Positions 8,621-18,103 of a stretch of DNA of 62,836 nt are shown piece by piece (the first letter of the stretch is position 1; every line of letters begins with the position of its first letter). The notes below the pieces were generated by a model, which was not told the origin of the DNA, did no database searches, and was given only the letters and a program-made list of their open reading frames with translations. Origin of the DNA: a virus. The translations under genes and the position numbers were made by a program. Location of the stretch: IMG/VR virus record IMGVR_UViG_3300009183_000098, positions 1 through 62,836 of that record, one strand, 5' to 3'.

Positions 8621-9109
8621 ATGGCAAACCTAGTATCAGAACAAGAGCTGTTCTTTACAGCATTTGAACCAAAGATGAAGAATCGGTTCGTCCTTTATAT
8701 GGACGGCGTTCCTTCCTATCTCGTAAAAAAAGTAGCACGACCAACTATTAAACAAGATGCAAAACCACTAGATCATATCAACGTGCAACGATATGTAAAA
8801 GGCAAGACTACATGGGGAAGTATGGCAATGGAATTGTACGATCCCATTGTTCCATCGGGCGCACAAGCAGTCATGGAATGGGTGCGTTTACATCACGAAT
8901 CGGTCACTGGCCGTGATGGATATCTTGAATTCTACAAGAAAGACTTGACGCTCAATGTTCTTGGCCCCGTTGGTGATAAGGTCGAAGAATGGATCATCAA
9001 GGGCGCACAAATTACTGAAGTTAATTTCGGTGATATGGATTGGTCAACGGATGAAGTAATGACATTCACACTTACCGTGCAAATGGATTATTGCGTACTC
9101 AATTATTGA
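8621..9109 (+). CDS. 19: Tail tube protein, gp19-like
   Basis: 162 aa, matching T4 gp19 (163 aa). It stacks as hexameric rings to form the inner tube. Recognisable segments are EPKMKNRFVLYMDGVPSYLV near the N-terminus, KVARPTIKQD, and a C-terminus rich in strands (ITEVNFGDMDWSTDEVMTF, TLTVQMDYCVLNY). Its position directly after gp18 is canonical. It lies between two stem-loops and has its own late motif, consistent with very high late expression. Confidence 0.95.
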   Translation: MANLVSEQELFFTAFEPKMKNRFVLYMDGVPSYLVKKVARPTIKQDAKPLDHINVQRYVKGKTTWGSMAMELYDPIVPSGAQAVMEWVRLHHESVTGRDGYLEFYKKDLTLNVLGPVGDKVEEWIIKGAQITEVNFGDMDWSTDEVMTFTLTVQMDYCVLNY

Positions 9110-9132
9110 TCTTGTTACAATAATAGATATAG

Positions 9133-9170
9133 AATCTCCACAGCGTTACGAATTACGCTGTGGAGATTTT
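9133..9170 (+). terminator. Intrinsic terminator after gp19
   Basis: A perfect 14-bp stem AATCTCCACAGCGT/ACGCTGTGGAGATT (9133-9146 with 9155-9168) with an 8-nt loop, ending in TTTT. It separates the tail tube gene from the fibre locus. Confidence 0.85.
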
Positions 9171-9214
9171 GTATATAAAGTCATATAAAAACACCCTATT
9201 AACATACTTTTTGA

Positions 9215-9222
9215 TATTTATA
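9215..9222 (+). promoter_or_regulatory. Late-promoter-like TTGATATTTATAG motif
   Basis: TATTTATA preceded by TTGA, 28 nt before the first gene of the fibre locus and right after the gp19 terminator, which makes it a credible start point for the fibre operon. Confidence 0.5.
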
Positions 9223-9250
9223 GAAGAGTATTCTTTATAATGAGAATTAT

Positions 9251-9601
9251 ATGGCAGACATTACAGATTTTCAAGTTGGGCAAGGTGAAACATTTAAAAT
9301 ACTCGTACAATTACAAAACCGTAGTAATAACAACACTCCATTGGATATTACTAATTATACATTCACCGGCCAATTACGAGAAAATTACACCACGGATGAA
9401 GTTGCCGCAACATTTTCGTTTGAAAAGGCAACCCCATATACATCCGGTAGTCTTTTTATAAAACTAGACCCCGCATCTACACTACAATTAACACAACGTA
9501 AATATGTGTATGATATCAATATTACTAGTGGATCAACAGGTCCAGTAGTTCGTCGCATCCTAGAGGGCGGATTAACGGTGCGACCAACGGTAACTAGATA
9601 A
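9251..9601 (+). CDS. Small beta-sandwich structural protein at the head of the fibre locus
   Basis: 116 aa. The sequence is all-beta: FQVGQGETFKILVQLQNRSN, LDITNYTFTGQLRENYTT, SLFIKLDPASTLQL, KYVYDINITSG. The pattern resembles the Ig-like N-terminal domain of baseplate-attached phage proteins (BppU-type), in which 'DITGYTFTGQIR' strands are typical. It starts the fibre operon, 3 nt before the 851-aa fibre, so it may be a virion adaptor. This is a fold-level guess. Confidence 0.6.
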   Translation: MADITDFQVGQGETFKILVQLQNRSNNNTPLDITNYTFTGQLRENYTTDEVAATFSFEKATPYTSGSLFIKLDPASTLQLTQRKYVYDINITSGSTGPVVRRILEGGLTVRPTVTR

Positions 9602-9604
9602 TAC

Positions 9605-12160
9605 ATGGGCAATATAAAGTTAGATATACCCGATATTACGGTTGTTGTTGAGAAAGGAACCGAATATCTCTCCACAGTAACGCCCAGTGAAATATATCAA
9701 ATATTGGTTAATACTGGAGACAACTATAATGTTGTTGTGGGTGACCCTGCTACTATTACGGTCAATGGATCGGGTAGTTATTTAACTGTTGCCGATTATG
9801 CCAGCACCGCAAGCTATGCGTTATTTGCACAATCAATCGTTGCCGGCGGCGCAGTAGTCTACGATACCATTTCTGCCTCTAACGCATATTTTGGTAATCT
9901 CACCGTATCACAATCTATCAGAGCCAATTTATTTACTGGGTCATTCGTTGGCAACCTCGTAGGAACCAGCAGTTGGGCAAGTAATGCAGTATCTAGTTCA
10001 TTTGCATTAACGGCAAGTTATGTGCCTGGTGCCGCAAGTACATGGGATGCTATAACAAATAAACCAACTGGATTAGTATCCAGTTCTGTTCAAATTAATA
10101 CTGGGTCGTTTAGTGGGTCATTTACTGGTAGATTAAGTGGGACAGGAAGTTGGGCAAATAATTCTATTTCCGCATCATACGCCCCAGTTGCAGTCGGCAC
10201 GGTCAGTAGTTCTGCGCAAGTCAATACGGGATCGTTTACTGGTTCATTTACCGGAGTACTTACGGGGGCATTGGTTGGGACTGCCAGTTGGGCAACGAGT
10301 GCATCGTATGTACTTCCGAGTGGACTCCCATCAGGAATAGTCTCCAGTTCCTCACAAGTCTCGTATACGGGACTTAGTAATGTTCCAAGTGGTATCGTGT
10401 CGAGTTCTTCTCAAATTAATACTGGGTCATTTACGGGGTCGTTTATTGGAACTCACAGTGGTTCCACATTTGGTACCGCAAGTTGGGCACAATCGGCCTC
10501 CTTTGCTCCAACTATACTTCCATCGGGAATCGTATCTAGTTCTGGTCAAGTATCTTATACTGGACTGTCCAATGTTCCTGCAAATATTGTATCTAGTTCA
10601 ACTCAAATTGTTGCGCTTGGATTTGCTACCACGGGGTCAAATTCATTTAATGGCAATCAAACTATAACAGGCTCTCTTATTCAAGGATTGGAGGGAAATA
10701 TAGCAACCGGAGAAAACTCCCATGCTGAAGGAAGTATTACTAAAGCAATAGGAAACTACTCCCATGCCGAAGGAGATAATACCCAAGCAAAAGGAGACTA
10801 CTCACATGCGGAAGGGCAGGAAACCATAGCATCGGGTTCATATTCACATGCAGAGGGTTATCAAACAATAGCATTAGCCAATCATCAACACGTACAGGGC
10901 CAATATAACGCTGTATCGTCCGTACCTGCCGCTTTTATTGTGGGTAATGGAACTGACGATAGTAATAGAAGTAATCTTATATATGCCGCAGGAAATGAAG
11001 TACATATAACTGGTTCACTGAAAGTTACTACCGGCATTACCGGTTCGTTATTTGGAACCAGTAGTCAAGCAGTAACAGCATCGTATGTATTACCTACCGG
11101 ATTGCCAGCAGGAACAGTGTCCGGTTCTGGACAAGTATCATACACGGGATTATCTAATATTCCATCGGGTATTGTATCTAGTTCTACTCAAGTTACTGCA
11201 CTGTTACCAACAGGAACCGTTTCTAGTTCTGTACAAATTAACACTGGTAGTTTTAGTGGAAGCATAACAACCTCCTCGTTTGCAATTACATCAAGTTTTG
11301 CAATATCGGCATCATTTGCACCCACTATACTACCGTCTGGTGTAGTATCCAGTTCTGCTCAAGTATCATACACTGGACTCTCTAATGTACCTGCAAATAT
11401 CGTATCTAGTTCGGGCCAAGTTACTGCATTCTTGCCAACGGGAATCGTATCCAGTTCGGTTCAAATTAACACGGGGTCGTTTACTGGGTCGTTTACTGGC
11501 ACCCATAGTGGTTCCATATTTGGAACGGCAAGTTTTGCAATCTCGGCGTCATTTGCGCCAATCATACTTCCGTCTGGTGTCGTATCTAGTTCTGGCCAAG
11601 TCTCCTATGCGGGACTCTCTAATGTACCGGCAAACATTGTATCTAGCTCAATTCAAGTATCATATACAGGACTCTCCAACATTCCATCGGGTATTGTTAG
11701 TAGTTCTGGTCAAGTTACCTCATTGTTGCCAAATGGAACCGTATCTAGTTCTACTCAAATTAATACCGGAAGTTTCACGGGGTCATTTACGGGAACCTTG
11801 ATTGGTACAGCAAGTTGGGCAAGTAACGCTATCTCCTCCTCGTTTGCCACCACGGCAAGTTACGCACTAAATGCAACCGCGACGTTACCGTCTGGACTTA
11901 TTTCAAGTTCTACGCAATTTACATCTCTTACGGCTCCGTTTACTGGTTCTTTCACGGGGTCATTTATCGGAACGCATAGTGGTTCCACGTTTGGCACAGC
12001 TAGTTATGCAACATCTGCAAGTGCGGCAACCTCAATTACCTTTACTCCGTTAACCGCGTCATTTGCTACCACAGCAAGTGCGGCAACATCTATCACATTT
12101 ACACCCGTTACTGCTTCATACGCACTAACAGCAAGTTTCATAGACGGTGGATTTTATTAA
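9605..12160 (+). CDS. Repetitive tail fibre protein with SHAEG trimeric head repeats
   Basis: 851 aa. After about 90 residues of N-terminal sequence the protein becomes a mosaic of short Ser/Thr/Gly units: GTSSWASNAVSSSFALTASY, GIVSSSSQVSYTGLSNVP, INTGSFTGSF. Residues about 360-435 contain a series of SHAEG units (GENSHAEGS, GNYSHAEGD, GDYSHAEGQ, GSYSHAEGY), the left-handed beta-roll of YadA-type trimeric adhesins, implying a trimeric fibre. The C-terminus ends in SxFATTASAATSITF units with no receptor domain. It shares its unit repertoire with the 1399-aa fibre downstream. Likely a distal or whisker-like fibre subunit. Confidence 0.82.
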   Translation: MGNIKLDIPDITVVVEKGTEYLSTVTPSEIYQILVNTGDNYNVVVGDPATITVNGSGSYLTVADYASTASYALFAQSIVAGGAVVYDTISASNAYFGNLTVSQSIRANLFTGSFVGNLVGTSSWASNAVSSSFALTASYVPGAASTWDAITNKPTGLVSSSVQINTGSFSGSFTGRLSGTGSWANNSISASYAPVAVGTVSSSAQVNTGSFTGSFTGVLTGALVGTASWATSASYVLPSGLPSGIVSSSSQVSYTGLSNVPSGIVSSSSQINTGSFTGSFIGTHSGSTFGTASWAQSASFAPTILPSGIVSSSGQVSYTGLSNVPANIVSSSTQIVALGFATTGSNSFNGNQTITGSLIQGLEGNIATGENSHAEGSITKAIGNYSHAEGDNTQAKGDYSHAEGQETIASGSYSHAEGYQTIALANHQHVQGQYNAVSSVPAAFIVGNGTDDSNRSNLIYAAGNEVHITGSLKVTTGITGSLFGTSSQAVTASYVLPTGLPAGTVSGSGQVSYTGLSNIPSGIVSSSTQVTALLPTGTVSSSVQINTGSFSGSITTSSFAITSSFAISASFAPTILPSGVVSSSAQVSYTGLSNVPANIVSSSGQVTAFLPTGIVSSSVQINTGSFTGSFTGTHSGSIFGTASFAISASFAPIILPSGVVSSSGQVSYAGLSNVPANIVSSSIQVSYTGLSNIPSGIVSSSGQVTSLLPNGTVSSSTQINTGSFTGSFTGTLIGTASWASNAISSSFATTASYALNATATLPSGLISSSTQFTSLTAPFTGSFTGSFIGTHSGSTFGTASYATSASAATSITFTPLTASFATTASAATSITFTPVTASYALTASFIDGGFY

Positions 12161-15100
12161 TAATGTTCAGTAAATTTCTCACAACACCCCACAAATAATG
12201 GTAAGTACCCAACTGATTGATATTTATTATAATACGATACTCTCTACGAGACAGTGTTATGGCAGATAAAATATTACATAAACGAAATTTAACATCTAAT
12301 ACAACTCCCACAACAGCATCATTAGATATTGGGGAATTGGCTATTAATGTTGCCGACGCAAAAATATTCGTTAAACAATCTGGCAGTAGTGGTCAGTTTG
12401 TACGGAGTATTCTTACATTAGATACCCCGAACACGGGTAGTATTAATTTATTAGGTAATATCACTGCATCGCAGTTATTTGGTACTGCATCAACCGCAAT
12501 TTCTGCCAGTTATGCACCAGTTCCAACGGGTACCGTATCCAGTTCTCAGCAAATAAATACAGGTTCTTTTACAGGTTCGTTTATTGGTATTCACAGTGGG
12601 TCATTGTTCGGTACGAGTAGTTGGGCAAGTAATGCTATTTCCTCTTCATTTGCCGCCACCGCATCAGCAGCAACATCCATCACGTTTACGCCGACAACAG
12701 CATCCTTTGCTACCACAGCATCCTATGCAGTAAATGCAATTACGACACTTCCTAGTGGACTTATTTCAAGTTCCACGCAGGTTACCGCAAGTTTGGTGGG
12801 TACAGCCATCAACCCCTCACTCGTATCAGCAAGTACCGTGAGTGCGTCTGCATTACACGTTACTACATTGGCTACTGTTAAGGGCCCATTGGAATTACAA
12901 AATACTTCTAGACCATCTCCGATTAATGCAAATTCGGCATATTGGTTTGTGAGTGGAGCAAATAATAATTTTGGAACGGATTTATATTATACCCACAATG
13001 GTGATACCAATCGCATGGATTGGTTTGAAGGAATGTTGGGGTCTAGTCTACTCTACGGCGGTATCGTCAGTTGGAGTGCGGCAAACATATACGTGTCCAG
13101 TGGGTCAGGATTAATTGTCAATCATAATATATCCACGGGGTCGGAAGCATCTCCGACAATTACCTATATACAATGGCCTAGTCAATCCGCTGTAATTTCT
13201 GGTATTAGTACACGGCAAGTTACCTATCTGTATCTTGATAACACGGGCACGATACAACAACAAACGACTCCATTTACTCCCGAGCAATATTATCAATATA
13301 TTCCCTTGGGAGCCGTTGGGCATTTTGATTATGCAAATGTTGCGGCATTTGGTGGAGCAGTTACTACCCATTATAATCAAATTCATCAAACAAACACCTT
13401 TATTGATGCGTTTGGACCATTAAAATTAAGTGGATATACCATCACTGCACAACCAGCATCATTACGATTAAGTGTTGGATTAGGCAAGGGATTTATTCAC
13501 GGGGGATTCTATAAGCAAAATCCAACACTTCCATCGGTAATTGATACTACTGCCGTAGCAACGGCAAGTATGGCACGGGTATATCGGTCTGGATCAAATG
13601 GTAATATAAAATTTGATACCAATGGGGGAGCAATGTATACCGTTGCAGACCCGTCATTATATGATAATGGGACCGGTATATTAGCAGCAGTGGGAAATTC
13701 CCAATGGACCATTCAACGAGTATTTACTGACCCCGTAACCAATACGTTGTATGTATACTATGGTCAAAATAAATATAATACGTATTTAAATGCGGTTGCC
13801 GCAATCAACACGGACCCCTTTACGGAAGGTGCCGCAACTCAAGAATTTACAATATTTGCAGGATATATAATTGCAAAAGGCAATGAAACTAACTTATCAA
13901 GTGCCGATAGCTCGGTTACTCAAGCAGGATTATTTCGAAATACTTCGGGTGCTAGTACAAGTGCAGGAGCAGCAACTACGGCATTAGAGCAACTCACCGA
14001 CGTTTCCATTATTTCTCCAAGCAATGGGCAAGCATTGGTATATAATGCAGGTGTCTGGAGTAATGCAGTCGCGGCAACTTCTTCGTTTGCTACCACGGCA
14101 TCTGCCGCAATGTCAATTACGTTTACTCCGCAGTCAGCATCTTTTGCAACCACCGCATCCTTTGCAGTATCGGCTTCATGGGCACCAACACAAGCTATGG
14201 GGTCAACCGCATGGGGAGATCTTACCGGCATTCCGGCAGGATTGGTTAGTAGTTCTACCCAAATTAATACCGGTTCGTTTAGTGGGTCGTTTGTAGGTAC
14301 TTTGACGGGAACAAGCAGTTGGGCAACGTCGGCGTCATATGTACTTCCATCGGGGTTACCGGCGGGAACCGTATCTAGTTCTGCTCAAGTATCGTATACT
14401 GGAATCTCCAATATACCCGTAAACATTGTATCCAGTTCTACGCAAGTTACATCTTTCCTACCTACGGGAACCGTATCTAGTTCTGGACAAATATCCTACA
14501 CAGGTCTATCCAATATACCAGTAAATATTGTATCCAGTTCTGCTCAAGTTACTGCGTTCTTACCTGCCGGAACGGTAAGTAGTTCTACGCAAATTAACAC
14601 AGGGTCGTTTACAGGGTCGTTTACTGGAACATTAATTGGAACATCCAGTTGGGCAAGTAATGCAATATCTAGTTCTTTTACTACCACATCAAGTTTTGCA
14701 ACATCTGCTTCCTTTGCCCCAACAATATTACCAACCGGAGTGGTATCTAGTTCTGGTCAAGTATCTTATACGGGACTTTCCAATATACCTGCAAACATTG
14801 TATCTAGTTCCGGTCAAGTTGCATCGTTCTTACCTGCCGGAACAATATCTAGTTCAGGACAAGTATCCTATACGGGACTCTCTAATATTCCATCGGGTAT
14901 TGTATCCAGTTCTACTCAAGTTACGGCGTTCTTACCAAATGGCACAGTCTCTAGTTCGGTCCAAATTAACACGGGTTCGTTTACGGGTTCGTTTATTGGA
15001 ACTCATAGCGGTTCTACATTTGGTACCGCATCAAATGCAATCTCCGCAAGTTTTGCAGTTTCTGCATCGTGGGCACCATCTTCTGCTGGTTCTGGCGTAA

Positions 15101-16030
15101 CATCTATCACTGTCAGTGACGGGTTAAGTGGTGGCGTTATTACAACAACCGGTATCATTAGTTTAAATACCGGCTCCGCACATTTCTTAGACGGGGTGAA
15201 GAAAAAAATAAACACCGAAGGAGTCATTAGTAGTTCTCAACAAATTAACACAGGGTCGTTTACAGGTTCGTTTACGGGAACATTCATTGGAACGAGTAGT
15301 GTAGCAACAACTGCTTCCTTTGCCCCAACCATACTTCCATCAGGAGTCGTATCTAGTTCCGGTCAAGTATCGTATACAGGACTCTCTAATGTACCCGCAA
15401 ACATTGTATCTAGTTCTACGCAAGTTACAGCGTTCTTGCCTACCGGAACGGTATCTAGTTCTGGTCAAGTATCTTATACAGGACTCTCCAATGTTCCATC
15501 GGGTATTGTTAGCAGTTCAAATCAATTTAATGCGTTGACCAATACATCCGCGTCATACGCCACTCGTACACCGTTAGGTACATCCTACGACAGTCGTTCA
15601 ATTACCTTCGTGGGCAATTCTCGTATTACCGACGATGGCACTGGCAACATTGATATTATTGCCGGAAGCCCTGCGTCTTATGCAGAAATAGGCAGTTTTA
15701 ATAATGAAAATTTCGTATATGTTGATAATTCCGGGACATACATCCAGACTAACTATACGACCAATCCAACACGGCTCTGGACTTTTGGTATGGACGGTAC
15801 ATTAACTGCTCCCGGCTTAATTATTGGAACAGCAAGTTGGGCAAGTAATGTAATATCTAGTTCATTTGCTACCACCGCATCCTATGCACTAAACGCAACA
15901 GCAACCGTACCTGCTGGTACTGTCTCTAGTTCCACACAATTTACCTCACTAACGGCACCGTTTACCGGCTCGTTTACGGGGTCATTCAAGGGTGATGGTA
16001 CTGGATTAACAGGAGTGACGGCAACCGCAT
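9950..16030 (+). repeat. Tandem and dispersed Ser/Thr/Gly coding repeats across two fibre genes
   Basis: Short coding units recur dozens of times in both fibre genes, for example GTATCTAGTTCTACTCAA (VSSSTQ), units encoding GSFTGSF, and units encoding SYTGLSN(I/V)P. Copies are near-identical at DNA level but differ mostly at third positions, so they are old enough to have drifted while still offering microhomology. They would allow length changes and module exchange between the two genes. Confidence 0.8.
12221..12228 (+). promoter_or_regulatory. Late-promoter-like TTGATATTTATT motif
   Basis: TTGATATTTATT 30 nt before the preferred start of the large fibre gene. Confidence 0.45.
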
Positions 16031-16458
16031 TCCCGTATGTTGGCGCAGCAGTTATTAGTGGGTCATTGACCATCACGGGCAGTAACGCATTAAGCATCAC
16101 GGGGTCTGCCACGATTGTGGGAGCATTTCAAGCAACCACCAAGAGTTTCAAAATTGACCATCAACGGTTGTTGGGCAAGAAACTTATCTATGGGGTATTG
16201 GAAGGACCAGAACACGGCGTATATGCGCGGGGACGGTTAACACAAAATAATATCATTCAATTACCAGAAGAATGGGAATGGTTAGTAGACCCCGATAGTA
16301 TTACCGTACAATTAACTCCAATTGGTACACAACAAATATTATATGTGCAAAACATTGAAAATAATACCGTAATTATTAATTCAAATACACCAATTGATTG
16401 TTTCTACTATGTACAAGCAACTCGTAAGGATGTTGACCCACTAACAACGGTGGAATAA
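12259..16458 (+). CDS. Large repetitive tail fibre with C-terminal attachment module
   Basis: 1399 aa from ATG 12259 (MADKILHKRNLTSNTTP); an in-frame ATG at 12217 lies in the promoter region and is rejected. The first 70 residues (SLDIGELAINVADAKIFVKQ) resemble the N-terminal module of Mtd-like and other fibre proteins. Residues about 90-200 and 620-1200 are the same SSSTQ/GSFTGSF/SWASNAISSSFA repeats as in the 851-aa fibre, interrupted by a non-repetitive domain (about 220-600). The last 110 residues (FKIDHQRLLGKKLIYGVLEGPEHGVYARG, split here as FKIDHQRLLGKK and GVLEGPEHGVYARG) form a module that ends many phage fibres and YadA-like proteins. Probably the main long fibre. Confidence 0.85.
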   Translation: MADKILHKRNLTSNTTPTTASLDIGELAINVADAKIFVKQSGSSGQFVRSILTLDTPNTGSINLLGNITASQLFGTASTAISASYAPVPTGTVSSSQQINTGSFTGSFIGIHSGSLFGTSSWASNAISSSFAATASAATSITFTPTTASFATTASYAVNAITTLPSGLISSSTQVTASLVGTAINPSLVSASTVSASALHVTTLATVKGPLELQNTSRPSPINANSAYWFVSGANNNFGTDLYYTHNGDTNRMDWFEGMLGSSLLYGGIVSWSAANIYVSSGSGLIVNHNISTGSEASPTITYIQWPSQSAVISGISTRQVTYLYLDNTGTIQQQTTPFTPEQYYQYIPLGAVGHFDYANVAAFGGAVTTHYNQIHQTNTFIDAFGPLKLSGYTITAQPASLRLSVGLGKGFIHGGFYKQNPTLPSVIDTTAVATASMARVYRSGSNGNIKFDTNGGAMYTVADPSLYDNGTGILAAVGNSQWTIQRVFTDPVTNTLYVYYGQNKYNTYLNAVAAINTDPFTEGAATQEFTIFAGYIIAKGNETNLSSADSSVTQAGLFRNTSGASTSAGAATTALEQLTDVSIISPSNGQALVYNAGVWSNAVAATSSFATTASAAMSITFTPQSASFATTASFAVSASWAPTQAMGSTAWGDLTGIPAGLVSSSTQINTGSFSGSFVGTLTGTSSWATSASYVLPSGLPAGTVSSSAQVSYTGISNIPVNIVSSSTQVTSFLPTGTVSSSGQISYTGLSNIPVNIVSSSAQVTAFLPAGTVSSSTQINTGSFTGSFTGTLIGTSSWASNAISSSFTTTSSFATSASFAPTILPTGVVSSSGQVSYTGLSNIPANIVSSSGQVASFLPAGTISSSGQVSYTGLSNIPSGIVSSSTQVTAFLPNGTVSSSVQINTGSFTGSFIGTHSGSTFGTASNAISASFAVSASWAPSSAGSGVTSITVSDGLSGGVITTTGIISLNTGSAHFLDGVKKKINTEGVISSSQQINTGSFTGSFTGTFIGTSSVATTASFAPTILPSGVVSSSGQVSYTGLSNVPANIVSSSTQVTAFLPTGTVSSSGQVSYTGLSNVPSGIVSSSNQFNALTNTSASYATRTPLGTSYDSRSITFVGNSRITDDGTGNIDIIAGSPASYAEIGSFNNENFVYVDNSGTYIQTNYTTNPTRLWTFGMDGTLTAPGLIIGTASWASNVISSSFATTASYALNATATVPAGTVSSSTQFTSLTAPFTGSFTGSFKGDGTGLTGVTATAFPYVGAAVISGSLTITGSNALSITGSATIVGAFQATTKSFKIDHQRLLGKKLIYGVLEGPEHGVYARGRLTQNNIIQLPEEWEWLVDPDSITVQLTPIGTQQILYVQNIENNTVIINSNTPIDCFYYVQATRKDVDPLTTVE

Positions 16459-16459
16459 G

Positions 16460-16525
16460 ATGCCAACCCTTGCAAATATAGTATCTGCCAGTTTCTTACA
16501 ACTTTACTACGAGAGTGCCGTCTAA
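16460..16525 (+). CDS. Possible 21-aa leader or fibre-gene remnant
   Basis: A 22-codon frame (MPTLANIVSASFLQLYYESAV) begins 2 nt after the large fibre stop and overlaps the next gene through TAATG. It could be a translational coupler or the decayed start of a fibre gene (SASF is the local fibre motif). There is no independent evidence that it is made. Confidence 0.25.
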   Translation: MPTLANIVSASFLQLYYESAV

Positions 16526-17223
16526 TGGGATACCTAAGCGCAGAGACACTCGATGTAAGTGGCGGTAGCGGGACATTTACTGTTCCGTCTGGCTGCACGT
16601 TTTTGCTGGTAAAGCTGGCCGTTAGCACAGGAGCAGTTCCTAGTTCTGTGACGCTTGGTGGGACTTCTGCCGCTACGGTTGCAACCACGGATAACGGAGA
16701 CTCTCTAGCTGTTGGCGTCTACTCAAGGGTATCGCCAGCGATTGGGTCGTTGGCCCTCGCATACAGTTCTGGCGCAACGTATGGTCAGGCAACACTTGAG
16801 TATTACGATAGCATTGATTCCGTGCGAGGAAGTGCAACAGCGGGCGGCAACTACGCCACATCGTTTTCACTTGGTGTGACATCTGTTGCTGCTGATTTAT
16901 GCTCAGATTTCATTGTCATCCAAGAAAACGCCACCGCAACGGCGGGTGGATCGCAGACGCTAATCTTGTCCAGCACGTTCGCTGTCACGCCAAAGATGTA
17001 CGCGGCGTCTCGGCAAACCGCGTCTGGTACAACCACCACATTTAGCTGGACGACAAATGGCGCAGGACAGCGACAGGCGCACATTGCGGTCGCGTTGATC
17101 CCTGCAGCGACCCCAATTCGACGAAGTGAGGCACGCATAGTATCTGTACCCGGCGCGGGAGCAAACACATTGTTTACGATTTCACAAACTCCTGTTGGAA
17201 ACCTTATAGTAGGAAGTCAATAA
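16525..17223 (+). CDS. Putative structural/adhesin protein with foreign base composition
   Basis: 232 aa, not assigned to a known family. It is Ala/Ser/Thr-rich with beta-strand alternation (TFTVPSGCTFLLVKLAV, ATVATTDNGDSLAVGVYSRV, DFIVIQENATATAGGS, QAHIAVALIPA). The first 15 residues (DVSGGSGTFTVPSG) look like the start of the glycine-rich protein at 18104 (TSSFTVPND), suggesting a related strand motif. Codons are markedly richer in G+C (GGC, GCG, GTC, CGC) than in the flanking fibre genes, indicating recent acquisition. It lacks the local SSSTQ repeats. Its position suggests an exchangeable tip or virion-surface protein. Confidence 0.65.
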   Translation: MGYLSAETLDVSGGSGTFTVPSGCTFLLVKLAVSTGAVPSSVTLGGTSAATVATTDNGDSLAVGVYSRVSPAIGSLALAYSSGATYGQATLEYYDSIDSVRGSATAGGNYATSFSLGVTSVAADLCSDFIVIQENATATAGGSQTLILSSTFAVTPKMYAASRQTASGTTTTFSWTTNGAGQRQAHIAVALIPAATPIRRSEARIVSVPGAGANTLFTISQTPVGNLIVGSQ

Positions 17224-17269
17224 TATGTCTACATCACCACACAGCGGAAACGATTCGGCATCTAATTGA

Positions 17270-17277
17270 TATGTATA
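17270..17277 (+). promoter_or_regulatory. Variant late motif GATATGTATA
   Basis: TTGATATGTATA 28 nt before a GTG start; one base differs from the TATTTATA motif. Confidence 0.3.
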
Positions 17278-17304
17278 TATACGAGCTTTTCATGAGGACT
17301 ACTA

Positions 17305-18102
17305 GTGCCAAATAATATTCTAATAACACCTGGAAGTGCGTCCATACAATTTAGTGGTTCCTTAGAAAATACTATCCGATTGCAAGTAAATCCTTCTGGA
17401 AATGTTGGATTCATTAGTGAATCTGTGTCATTACTTGATATTAACCGTCAAGGAATAATAATTACGGGTTCACTACGCATGAATTCTGGGGGTATTACGG
17501 GATCATTGTTTGGAACGAGTAGTGTTGCAACAACATCAAGTTTTGCAACAACATCATCTGCTGCAACGTCTATTACCTTTACTCCATCAACTGCATCATT
17601 TGCCACCACCGCAGCAACTGCATCATCATTCACAGGATATATTAATTTCCCGAATGGATTAGATGTTTCAGGATCACTTAATATATTGTCAGGCAGTATA
17701 AATGTAACGAATGGGGGTATAACAGGATCATTAACCTCCGGTTCTGTAACAAATATATCTCAATTAAGTATGTTAGTGTCTGGAACTATTACTGCAAGCG
17801 GCACGACTTCGGTAACATTAAATTTAAATACGGCAAATTATTTTTCTGTATCGGCGTCAGGAGCAGGAACCGTAACATGGGCAGTAACTAATCTACCTGT
17901 CACCGACCGTGCACAAACCTTTGTTATTGAATATACCAACGGTGGTATTAAAACAAATAATTGGTTTACCAATACTCGGTGGCCCGCAGGTATTGCCCCA
18001 TCACTAACATCAGCATCGGCAAATCCCGATATGCTTAGTTTTACCACCGACGATGCGGGTTCAAATTTGAGAGGGCTATTATTACAACGGGGTAGTGCCT
18101 AA
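17305..18102 (+). CDS. Short fibre protein sharing the local repeats
   Basis: 265 aa from GTG 17305, with GAGG 8 nt upstream; no in-frame ATG fits as well. The N-terminus (ILITPGSASIQFSGSLENTI) is followed by SSVATTSSFATTSSAATSITF repeats like those of the large fibres and a beta-rich C-terminal domain (TVTWAVTNLPVTDRAQTFVI, LSFTTDDAGSNLRG) of a type found at the end of phage fibres. It stops one base before the next ATG (TAAGATG). Probably a shorter fibre or tip protein in the same operon. Confidence 0.72.
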   Translation: MPNNILITPGSASIQFSGSLENTIRLQVNPSGNVGFISESVSLLDINRQGIIITGSLRMNSGGITGSLFGTSSVATTSSFATTSSAATSITFTPSTASFATTAATASSFTGYINFPNGLDVSGSLNILSGSINVTNGGITGSLTSGSVTNISQLSMLVSGTITASGTTSVTLNLNTANYFSVSASGAGTVTWAVTNLPVTDRAQTFVIEYTNGGIKTNNWFTNTRWPAGIAPSLTSASANPDMLSFTTDDAGSNLRGLLLQRGSA

Positions 18103-18103
18103 G

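Noticed and set aside
9950-16030. Repeated DNA in the fibre genes as a CRISPR or diversity-generating retroelement target
   Set aside because: No reverse transcriptase, no template repeat with A-specific changes and no unique spacers are visible; repeats vary mostly at third positions as normal coding repeats do. An Mtd-like N-terminal module alone does not imply such a system.
17225-17269. 14-codon frame MSTSPHSGNDSASN in the gap before the GTG-start fibre gene
   Set aside because: Very short, no RBS and no coupling to the next gene.
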